Assembly: GCA_037179515.1 (NCBI GenBank)
Contig: JAXCGZ010017003.1
Span: 142,501 to 206,500, forward strand
From: Halocaridina rubra
Taxonomy: Eukaryota; Arthropoda; Malacostraca; Decapoda; Atyidae
Length of the DNA stretch: 64,000 bases
Direction of reading: 5' to 3'
The position numbers were made by a program, and so were the translations under genes. Below are positions 56,192 through 64,000 of the stretch, piece after piece; the first letter of the stretch is position 1, and every line of letters begins with the position of its first letter. The notes under the pieces are model-generated. The model was not told the origin of the DNA. It did no database searches and was given only the letters and a program-made list of their open reading frames with translations.

Positions 56192-58137
56192 TGTTGGGGT
56201 TAGGATGGTTGAGTGTTGTTAAGATTCTGTTTTACTATGGGGACTCAAAGTACCGAGCTTGGTTAAGAGCTCACAAACAGACAGGACAGATATTTGTACT
56301 TGAACACCCAATCTCTTTTACCATTAGTCGGTTAAATGTAACTCAGAATTCAACTTTCTTTTAATTTTGGAAATGCAATGACATTAAAAGAATTGAATTT
56401 TAAAATTAAATTTTATGAAATGCTGCCTCGAATCCAGGAGGTGGTGAGCACGATTTTGTTTCCCGGCACCATGAACGTATGCCAAGACTTTGACCTCAAC
56501 TCGATGATTACCTCTGTCACACAGGCAGAGTAGAATACAGGACACTGCAATTTCAGAAACAGAAATGACACACTGTTTATAATGGGAAACTGAAAGCATG
56601 AGCACACATATAATGAGTTTCCAATGTCATTCTACTGGATGAAAATATATTGGTTATTCACAGCTAACCAGAAATATTTATGCTACCATAATAGCATACA
56701 AAACCATTAATTCTTTACTGGTTTTAGAGGAAAACAATTTATTCACAATAAATGAAGAATAAGCAAGACAAATACAATAATGTATGTATTCCTTATATTG
56801 TGGGCAACCACAAAAGTTGCAATGCTTATTACTGATTTACAATTAATATGGTAAAACACTCTATTTAGGATAAAGGAAGAATCTACGAGATAAATACACT
56901 ATTCATTCACTTTTGGTTATCAAGAACTTTGCAATGAAAAAAAGGGTGTAAAACCACCTTTTGAGGTATTTGCAACTTATAACTCAAAACACTTTATCCC
57001 CAACATATGAAGAATTAGCAAGATAAATACAGTATGCATTCATTAAATTGTGGTTAGCAGAAAATATTTGCAAAGCCAACAGGGTAAAATTACCTTTTAA
57101 TTATTTGCAGTTTATAGCATAAAACACTTTAGCTAAATGATTAATTATTTGCAATTAATATAGCAAATAGCTTTATTGACGAGTTTTTGACGTAAAACAC
57201 TTTATTTACGATGATAGAAAGAGGTGAAATGAAATTAGAATTTATTAGGAAAAGAGATAGATTTTTACGGGCTCATAACCAGTCTTCAGAGGATGAGATT
57301 TTCGTTTATCACATTCAGTGAAAAGAAACTTCTTAGCAATGTATATCAGCTGTAATTTCCAGGTTAAGGAATTAACTTTGGCAAGTGAGATTCCAGTTAG
57401 GTAATCTACAAAATTTCGTTTGTATGGGAATGGAATCTGAGAAAAAATTCGTAAGATTTAGTCAGTAACGAATGTAACTAATTCTCGAAAAACCAATTTG
57501 CTTGACCCACGAGCTTTACCATACAATTAGGTAATCACTACCCCTCACCTTGTTGTGCCAGATGAATTCCTGTGAAGATGCCACGTAAATAAGGTTTGAA
57601 ATAAACTTAGACTGCTCAGGCGAGATGTTGCCTCTTGGAAGTTTGGGCGCCAAAAGAGAGCGTCTCATTGTCCCTCCTGGTGAGTTCATCTGTAGGATAC
57701 ATTTCTAGAGCAGTAACGGGCTCTGATATCATTTAAGGACTATTTTAGTGGTGGTCCCTGGCAGGCAATTATAGCAGAGATGCAAGGGAGAGACAGTATT
57801 TTTAGGTGCAACAAGTGGAAGCAAATAAAATAAAACGAGAATAATAATGAAAAGTTAGGTTGCTGGTAAACAATCTCCAGAATGTTCTTGGCTCGTAGCA
57901 GATGGAAAATAGGAGCAGCCTTTATATCTGGACTATACTTCTACACGTACAAGAAGAGTAAATAAGGTATATTTAGAATTAGCTATAAGCTAAAATATAA
58001 ACTGCAAATAATCATAATCTGCAAAAGTCAAGAAGTGGGAATTATTTTTTTAGTTAGAAAATAACAGTTAAGTTACTAAATTAATTAATAAGGCATCTAA
58101 CAGCCTCTGGTGACTTTGAGCGAAACACTCTGTCACA
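56192..58137 (-). repeat. 3' LTR of Gmr1-type copy 2
   Basis: Plus strand TGTTGGGGTTAGGATGG to CTCTGTCACA, about 1.95 kb. Homologous to both LTRs of copy 1, with the same internal diverged repeats (about 56710-57220). Confidence 0.85.
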
Positions 58138-58149
58138 AAGGCCCTTTCT
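58138..58149 (-). promoter_or_regulatory. Polypurine tract of Gmr1-type copy 2
   Basis: Minus strand AGAAAGGGCCTT before the 3' LTR, the same as in copy 1. Confidence 0.6.
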
Positions 58150-58773
58150 AGAGAATATTGGTTTAGCAAAATTCTACTACAGAAGGTGAAAAAAGAACAG
58201 AGGAAGTTACGGTGACTTCAATGTTATTATGAGGGATGAGATATCCTTTTCATGGAAAAGAACAAATGAACAATAAGAATGGGATCCACCACTGGAACAT
58301 ATCATACTATTAGGAAAAGTGAACAAGTCTTGTAAACAAAACATTAAATGACATGCAAAGCATAAAAGAAATGTGATCAAATTCAAATTTCAAGAAAATT
58401 AAATCACAATTAGATATCAGTGAATATCAATATTTAAGTTTATGAATACTTCACATGCAAGAAGGCAATAACATAATATACAAAAAAAATACAGTATACG
58501 CAAATTAAAAATTTGAACCAAGTCATCATTAACATTGGCGACTGGACTTAAAACTGTTTCAGCTATTCAACACTAAACTAAAATGTTTCCGCCATGTTCT
58601 GGTTTTCAGAGTCCCACAAAGGGAAATATAAAACTACGATCAAAAATTATTCTTCATCTTTTTCGTCTTCCATTAGGAATAACGTTTGTATGCTAAAATA
58701 AACAAGTACAGTACAGTATTAAAGACATAAAAGATAAACATAAAAAATAAACAACACATTAGAGAAGTAATCT
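58150..58773 (-). other. 3' untranslated region of Gmr1-type copy 2
   Basis: Non-coding; matches 39659-40351. Confidence 0.7.
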
Positions 58774-59244
58774 TTACCGACTAGTCAAATTTAGGCTAAC
58801 AGCACCAGCTTCCTCATTTGAGGGTAACGACCGTCGACTTAGTAGATCAGCAAGGTCATTGTGCTTGCCATGAACATGTTGGGCAGTGAATTTGAAAAGA
58901 TTCAGGTAAAGTGCCCACCTTTTCAGGGGAGGATTTAGCTTGTCTGCAGTCTGTAAATATAGGAGAGGTCGGTGGTCAGTTCTCAGTGTAAAATGTTGAC
59001 CATACAAATGGACTTCAAATTTCTTTATGGCCCAATATGCAGCTAGAGCTTCCTTCTCCACGGTGGAGTAATTTCGCTCTGCAGGGCGAAGCCTGCAGCT
59101 TGCATATCGCGATGGAGCTACTTCTGCTGAGTTGTCTGATCGGGCTTGCAAGAGCACGGCACCCAGGCCTTCATCTGAGGTGTCGGTCTGCAAGATAAAT
59201 GGAAAATCAGGGTTTACCAGTTGTAATACTGGCTCACCCGCCAA
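58774..59244 (-). CDS. RNase H of Gmr1-type copy 2
   Basis: 156 codons, ending at the element's pol stop. RNase H of gypsy type: FPFILQTDTSDEGLGAVLLQ (Asp), YSTVEKEALAAYWAIKKFEV (Glu), LRTDHRPLLYLQTADKLNPP (Asp) and HGKHNDLADLLSRR (Asp), so all catalytic positions look present. It was once continuous with RT; TAA and TAG codons at about 59273-59295, in place of the Gln and Gly codons of copy 1, cut it off. It ends SLPSNEEAGAVSLNL, with no integrase after it. Confidence 0.88.
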   Translation of the reverse strand: MAGEPVLQLVNPDFPFILQTDTSDEGLGAVLLQARSDNSAEVAPSRYASCRLRPAERNYSTVEKEALAAYWAIKKFEVHLYGQHFTLRTDHRPLLYLQTADKLNPPLKRWALYLNLFKFTAQHVHGKHNDLADLLSRRSLPSNEEAGAVSLNLTSR

Positions 59245-59289
59245 TGCTTCTCGGAGCTTGAAAAATGCTCTCTACACTTCATCTGTCCA

Positions 59290-60864
59290 TTAGACAGGGG
59301 AGGATTTACTTTGCTTCGAGAAAGTCATTTGCTGCAAAGGGGCAGCGATAGTATTAAAGTGTGGAATGAACCGTTGGTAGTAGCCGACACTACCCAGGAA
59401 TGATCTCATTTGAGTGACAGTAGCAGGTTTCTCCATATCCTTAATAGCTTGTACCCTGTCATGTAAAGGGGACATAATTCCTTCTCCAACCACGTGGCCG
59501 AGATACTGCAATTGTGTGAAACCAATCTCACATTTGGAAGGCTTTAAATGAAGTCCATGCTGGTTCAGATGAGTGATAACTCTGCGGAGAGTCTCGAGGT
59601 GCGATGACCAATCCTGAGAATGCACCAGGATGTCGTCTATAAAGCATGAAACATTGTCGAGATCCTGTAGTACTATCCTCATGAGTCTGCTGAAGCAGCC
59701 AGGGACATTTACCATACCAAAAGGCATGACCCTGAACTGGTATAGACCATATCTTGTGGAAAAAGCTGTAAGAGGCTTGGTAGTCTCGCTCAACGGGAGT
59801 TGCCAAAATCCACTGGCCAAATCCAACTTGGACAGGTAACGGGCTTGGGAAAGCAACGAGAAAATATGCTCGGCGTCAGCAATGGGCTCTCCATCAAAGA
59901 TGGTACGGGAGTTAAGCTTACGACAGTCAAGGCAGAACCTGTGACTGCCATCTCGCTTACGCACTGCCAGTAACGGCGAACACCAAGGCGAAATGCTCTT
60001 TTCAACTATTCTGAGGCGGACCCAGGTGTCAAGATCTTCCTTCAGCTGTAAGGACAGCTGGTGGGGAAGACCATGGGAGTGCCGAAATGACTCTGGGTCA
60101 GTCAATCTGACATGATGCTCAAGGGTAGTGGTAATGTCTGGGAGGTCGTTGAAGACGTTCTCATAGTCCTCTAATAGCTTGTTCAGCTGTTCCCGTTGAC
60201 TCGGTTGCAGTCTGGAGTTAATAATGCAATTACTCACACTTTCTTTTCGGTGTGTGGGAATGGCAGGATCCTTACCATCATCAAAGGCTAAGCTTATGTC
60301 TTCAATTGCAAGGGCGGTGGCTGCGGCCAGAGGGGCTTCTTCCGAAAAACTCCACTCCCGTAAGTCTGTCTCCACTGCAAGGGTGGAGTATTCCAATATA
60401 GGAAGTAAGGGGTGGCTATAATGGAGCACCTGGGTTGCTGCAGCCTCGGAGGTTCTGTTGATGCTGGGGGCATCTATAGGGGTTGCTGAGAGTGCCAGCG
60501 CAGGATCCCTGTGGGCCTCCGGGTCCTCACAATAAAGCTTCAGCTGGTTAATGTGGTATTTCCGGTTATTGCCATCAACATTTAGCACATAATTGTCAGA
60601 GGTCACCCGGTGTACCACAGTGTACGGTCCTTTCCAGCGTAGCATTAGCTTGCGGGTATCTGTTGGAAGAAGTAACAGAGCTCGATCTCTGGGTGTCAGG
60701 GCACGACGCCACGCATGCTTGTCAAAGAGGAGCTTGGCAGTCTGCTGGTGAACCTTAATGGCTAATTGTGCAGTTTTCCAAGCCTTTTTGAGGTGAGACG
60801 AAAACTTCAAAATATACTCATGAACGTCCCTATCGTCATCTTCGATGGTAGTGAATCCCAACAT
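59290..60864 (-). CDS. Integrase C-terminus fused in frame to reverse transcriptase
   Basis: 524 codons. Residues about 1-110 finish integrase: AWKTAQLAIKVHQQTAKLLF, the GPY/F module MLRWKGPYTVVHRVTSDNYV and YHINQLKLYCEDPEA. A spacer (about 110-215) with an acidic EDISLAFDDGKDPAIPTH leads to RT: LQPSQREQLNKLLEDYENVF, WCSPLLAVRKRDGSHRFCLD, CRKLNSRT, YLSKLDLASGFWQLPLSETT, TRYGLYQFRVMPFGMVNVPG, CFIDDILVHSQDWSSHLETL (FIDD catalytic box), FTQLQYLGHVVGEGI and RSFLGSVGYYQRFIPHFN. This is a Ty3/gypsy RT with integrase directly upstream in the same frame. RNase H follows after two stops. Confidence 0.92.
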   Translation of the reverse strand: MLGFTTIEDDDRDVHEYILKFSSHLKKAWKTAQLAIKVHQQTAKLLFDKHAWRRALTPRDRALLLLPTDTRKLMLRWKGPYTVVHRVTSDNYVLNVDGNNRKYHINQLKLYCEDPEAHRDPALALSATPIDAPSINRTSEAAATQVLHYSHPLLPILEYSTLAVETDLREWSFSEEAPLAAATALAIEDISLAFDDGKDPAIPTHRKESVSNCIINSRLQPSQREQLNKLLEDYENVFNDLPDITTTLEHHVRLTDPESFRHSHGLPHQLSLQLKEDLDTWVRLRIVEKSISPWCSPLLAVRKRDGSHRFCLDCRKLNSRTIFDGEPIADAEHIFSLLSQARYLSKLDLASGFWQLPLSETTKPLTAFSTRYGLYQFRVMPFGMVNVPGCFSRLMRIVLQDLDNVSCFIDDILVHSQDWSSHLETLRRVITHLNQHGLHLKPSKCEIGFTQLQYLGHVVGEGIMSPLHDRVQAIKDMEKPATVTQMRSFLGSVGYYQRFIPHFNTIAAPLQQMTFSKQSKSSPV

Positions 60865-61250
60865 TCTACCAAGAATTCTACTGGGCCTCTGACCTTATGA
60901 CCATAAATCAGCTCGAAAGGCGAGTATCCAGTAGTGTCGTGGGGCGTGTCTCTGAAGGAGAAAAGTGCAGCAGGGACATACTTGTCCCACTGCCTAGGTA
61001 TATCTATCACTAGCTTGCACAAACATTGCTTCAATGTCCTGTTATAGCGTTCGCATGCTCCATTTGATTGGGCATGATAGACACTCGTACGAATATGCTT
61101 CATTTCTAAAACGTTACAGAAAGCCTCTAAGTGCCTACTTGTAAACTGACTTCCATTGTCAGAAGTGACCTGCCCAAGAAAGCCAACCCTGGAGCAGATT
61201 TCAAATAGGGCATGAGCAACTGCTTCAGTTGTGATAGAAGACAGTGGCAC
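60807..61250 (-). pseudogene. Integrase catalytic core, copy 2
   Basis: DDE core: VTSDNGSQFTSRHLEAF (second Asp), HIRTSVYHAQSNGACERYNR (Glu) and FRDTPHDTTGYSPFELIYGH. The open frame begins after the first Asp block, which is at about 61340-61300 (IDILGPINPASSTGKQ in the adjoining frame). It ends 58 bases into the next frame (60864), so one frameshift near 60810-60860 separates the core from the integrase-RT frame. Confidence 0.85.
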
Positions 61251-61330
61251 TGCATCTTTGTACCTTGTTGCCAGGTAAACAAATACCAGGAGGAACTGTT
61301 TCCCTGTGGACGAAGCTGGATTAATAGGAC

Positions 61331-62077
61331 CTAATATGTCAATAGCAACCTTGGAAATGGTTCCATTGAGAGCTTAGTTATCCCCAGGGGAACTTTCGGT
61401 ACCGGTGCCGTTGAGGTGGATTGACAGTCAGGGCAGGAGCCTACATATCTGTCTACCTCGGTGTACATGTTTGGCCATGGGAAAGCCTTCTGAAGGACGT
61501 GCCGAGTCTTTGCTTTACCTCTGTGTCCACTCAGAGGTAAATGGTGTGCCACATACATAGCCTGGCGGCACAACGAAGCGGGCACCACCAACTGTTTAAA
61601 GGTGTAGCCATCTTTAGTCACATGCCTACGAAGTACTCCATCTTCAAGGGCGTAAGTGATCTGGCCTCCTCCTCTCACCGTGAAGGTCCTTCCCTCGGTG
61701 GCCTGCTGCATCCAGCGTTTGAGGCTGGGGCAGTCTTGCTGCAATTTGGCAAAGTCTGGACGGGAGTTCAATGGCTCTAGAGGTGCATCGTCTGGTAAAG
61801 GAAGGGTAAACTCTCCGTGTTCCACATTATGTTTACTAACTGCGGCAGACTCAACGGAGTCAGTCGGAGAATCGTCCAAATTCTTGGCATCGAGGCCAGG
61901 AGTTGCTGCTGAAATGGCTTCATGTGACTTCCCCCAAGGGAAGCTATAACGAGAAATGTCCTTATGGTAGAGGTCGGCCTGGAAAGTAGGAACTAGGTTC
62001 AGTGCACGACCCATCAAGACAGGTACATAAGCCCAATCATTGCCACAGCTGGGGCTTTTCCCTTGTAGTATTTGCAA
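61331..62077 (-). pseudogene. Protease-integrase spacer and integrase zinc finger, copy 2
   Basis: The frame opens near the end of the protease region (VLMGRALNLVPTFQADLYHK), continues through an Asp/Pro-rich spacer (PLPDDAPLEPLNSRPDFAKL) and reaches the HHCC finger of integrase: AHHLPLSGHRGKAKTRHVLQ, VGSCPDCQSTSTAPVPKVPL. It ends in a frameshift near 61355 (FPRLLLTY; copy 1 has FSKVAIFILGP). A finger sitting upstream of RT is the key sign of the swapped pol order. Confidence 0.82.
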
Positions 62078-62886
62078 TCCAGGTTAATGACACAGCAGCG
62101 TCGTATTTGGGGTGTTCCTTTAGCAACCCGCACACGAACGACTTTGCTGGTAAAATCTTCATCCCTGACGAATCTCTCGTCAACAAGTATGCCATTGGCC
62201 CCTGTGTCAAGGGCTATCTCAGCTTCCACACCATTTATGGTTTCTATGCATTTTGGGATCATTTCCAGATCATCATGTTCGATGAATTCCACATTGGCAA
62301 GTTTGTGTGGTGGTTCCTCGGCATTATCCTCATTGGCCCTTTCTGGCCCTGTTTCCACAACATGGGCTGAGTGAGTGGCCAGACGGCTATGTGGGCCGCC
62401 GCTGTGTGAGGGAGCGTGGTGGCTCTTAGAGTTTGGCTGAAAACCCTGGGAAGGTGGAGTAGAGTAATGGCCATTGACTATGAACTGCTGAGGCTTAGGT
62501 CTTACCGGGTCATCCTTCTTGAGTGTGGGTGCATGGCCATAATAAGGCTTATGAGTGTGAGGAGGATGAGCTGGACGATTGAAGTTCTGCGAGGGGCTCT
62601 TGTGCTTCCCGTTCCTGTAATGTCTATTTCCGGATAAAGGACTACTGTCTGGGATTCCTGCTCGAAGCCGAGCAAGTGCAAGCTCATGATCACGTTGTGC
62701 TTTTGCCTCATCACGTTGTGCTTGTGCCTCATCACTTGCTCTCTTCTCTGGCATATCTCGGCGTTCAACCATCTTCTCATGAGCCCATTCGAAGAGCTTC
62801 TGTCTTGGGGAAAAACCGTATCTCTCACCCCTAGCAATCATTATGTCCAGGTAACGCTCCTCATCGAATGTTTTGATGGTTTCCAT
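62014..62886 (-). CDS. Gag-protease fusion of Gmr1-type copy 2 (gag core deleted)
   Basis: 290 codons from METIKTFDEERYLDIMIARG. Residues about 45-75 are charged and helical (DEAQAQRDEAKAQRDHELAL). Then comes an abrupt pass to the His/Pro/Ser-rich tail (FNRPAHPPHTHKPYYGHAPT) and the protease: ETINGVEAEIALDTGANGIL with an intact DTGAN site, VDERFVRDEDFTSKVVRVRV. Compared with copy 1 about 590 bp coding for the capsid-like part are missing in frame near 62622-62640. It loses frame near 62035, at the border to the integrase spacer. I take METIK as the start because the leader text follows directly upstream. Confidence 0.8.
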   Translation of the reverse strand: METIKTFDEERYLDIMIARGERYGFSPRQKLFEWAHEKMVERRDMPEKRASDEAQAQRDEAKAQRDHELALARLRAGIPDSSPLSGNRHYRNGKHKSPSQNFNRPAHPPHTHKPYYGHAPTLKKDDPVRPKPQQFIVNGHYSTPPSQGFQPNSKSHHAPSHSGGPHSRLATHSAHVVETGPERANEDNAEEPPHKLANVEFIEHDDLEMIPKCIETINGVEAEIALDTGANGILVDERFVRDEDFTSKVVRVRVAKGTPQIRRCCVINLDCKYYKGKAPAVAMIGLMYLS

Positions 62887-64000
62887 GTTTGTTTCCTAAA
62901 CAGTCAATAACGAAGTGCTAAAACAACCACAAAAAAAAACAAATCTCTACAATACAGTAGTAGAAAAAAAATGAAAGAACCACACAACACCAAGGAGAGA
63001 AAAAAAAATTCAACACCACAGTTCAAACTCAAACGTAAAAGTGATCTCAAAATCTCACCATAAAAGTGACTCAAAATACAATCAAGTGCAACAGCAACAA
63101 AATGTTGCAAAACAGTGCATGAAACACTGGTAATACAGGATGGCAGTCGTGCCTGCTTAACAGCAATATGTGGCAGTACCTGCGGTTATGGTGCAAATGA
63201 AAGGAATGAGCAACACAATCAAGTGCAACAGCAACAAAATGTTGCAAAACAGTGAATGAAATACTGGTAATACAGAATGGCAGTCGTGCCTGCTTAGCAG
63301 CAATATGTGGCAGTACCTGCGGTTATCGTGCAAATGAAAGGAATGAGCAACACAATCAAGTGCAACAGCAACAAAATGTTGCAAAACAGTGCATGAAACA
63401 CTGGTAATACAGAATGGCAGTTGTGCCTGCTTAACAGCAGTACATGGCAGTACCTGCGGTTATCGTGCAAATAAAAGGAATGAGCAACACAATCAAGTGC
63501 AACAGCAACAAAATGTTGCAAAACAGTGCATGAAACACTGGTAATACAGGATGGTAGTCGTGCCTGCTTAACAGCAATACGTGGCAGTACCTGCGGTTAT
63601 GGTGCAAATGAAAGGAATGAGCAACAACGAATTTTACCAACTAGCACCCAGTGCCTGAGAGTACAAACAAGTACAGTATAGCGGTCGTGCCTGCGTATGA
63701 GCGCGTATATGGCAGTACCCACAAATAAAATGTCGTAAGTAAAATTCTGGAGTGTTGCCAAAAGGGCACAGATCCTATGCAAAATACACCAACGATAAGC
63801 TAACAGCTTACTAGGCAGCCAGATTACACATGTCTACTAGTAATGAGAAAATTTATTTTCAAGTGACAACTCAGACACATGAAAGGCTTAGCCCAGGCTC
63901 AATAAATGACACCAAAGTTTTTCTTCCCAATCTATGAGCAGTCAATGCTTGAATATAAAACACAATTATAAGCAAAATACTTAATATGCTTTCTCCCAAT
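62887..64000 (-). other. 5' leader of Gmr1-type copy 2
   Basis: Non-coding, homologous to 48960-49680 of copy 1 (e.g. TCTTCCCAATCTATGAGCAG), with an expanded repeat. The window ends in it. Confidence 0.75.
63079..63626. repeat. Four tandem 137-bp units in the leader of Gmr1-type copy 2
   Basis: Units start at CAATCAAGTGCAACAGCAAC at 63079, 63216, 63353 and 63490, exactly 137 bp apart, with only a few differences between units. Copy 1 has one unit (from about 49154). Confidence 0.97.

Larger units (their letters stand above)
56192..64000 (-). mobile_element. Gmr1-type Ty3/gypsy element copy 2 (continues past window)
   Basis: A minus-strand copy of the same family as 37140-52176, without the LINE: 3' LTR (56192-58137), 3' UTR, RNase H (59244-58774), integrase end plus RT in one frame (60864-59290), integrase core (61250-60807), integrase zinc finger (62077-61331), gag-protease (62886-62014) and leader to the window edge. 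By comparison with copy 1 the primer site and 5' LTR should lie a few hundred bases beyond 64000. It is better preserved than copy 1 but carries at least two nonsense codons and two frameshifts. Confidence 0.88.

Noticed and set aside
63079..63626. CRISPR-like array
   Set aside because: The repeats are contiguous 137-bp units without spacers and lie in a retrotransposon leader.

Overview
The window is repeat-dense animal DNA with no convincing host gene. The mix of elements suggests an arthropod, most likely a decapod crustacean: very long (TA)n, (GA)n/(CT)n and (AAT)n tracts, CR1-, RTE-, I- and Jockey/L2-like LINEs, Ty3/gypsy and BEL/Pao elements, and hAT and pogo/Tigger-like DNA transposons. 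The host call is an inference from the repeat landscape, not from a marker gene. Almost every coding stretch is a transposon relic with stops, frameshifts, truncations or nested insertions.

Layout: 1-1727 holds two 3' fragments of one CR1-like LINE family (called CR1-A here). 2030-3670 holds a (CT)n tract and a LINE 5' region with ORF1. 4260-6140 is a decayed Ty3/gypsy gag-protease-RT. 6481-10190 is an old CR1-A copy split by a 2.67-kb hAT element with matching target duplications. 10269-12779 is an I/Nimb-like LINE (RT + RNase H), and 12780-15752 a minus-strand Jockey/L2-like LINE. 16036-27822 is a second gypsy element with both LTRs; its protease-RT section is replaced by an RTE LINE, two CR1-A copies and a BEL/Pao fragment, and its integrase core by a hAT-like MITE. 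27830-29250 is another old CR1-A.

29549-37128 is a (AAT)n tract carrying a pogo/Tigger-like element, which itself contains two CR1-A copies fused head to tail. 37140-52176 is a large minus-strand Ty3/gypsy-like element (Gmr1-type 1) with about 2.1-2.5 kb LTRs, invaded by a 4.0-kb I/Nimb-like LINE flanked by a 10-bp duplication. 52826-55704 is a (TA)n tract carrying a second Tigger-family element, itself carrying a truncated RNase H LINE. 55705-56191 is the 3' end of another LTR element. 56192 to the window end is a second, better preserved copy of the large element (Gmr1-type 2), whose 5' LTR lies outside the window.

The most notable biology is the pol order of the two large elements: gag, protease, integrase, reverse transcriptase, RNase H. 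Their RT and integrase are of Ty3/gypsy type, but integrase lies upstream of RT as in Ty1/copia. In copy 2 one open frame (60864-59290) runs from the integrase GPY/F module straight into RT. This is the arrangement of the Gmr1 group, first described from deuterostomes. Also notable are the insertion of two Tigger-family elements into TA-containing microsatellites, the CR1-A dimer, and a four-fold 137-bp leader repeat.
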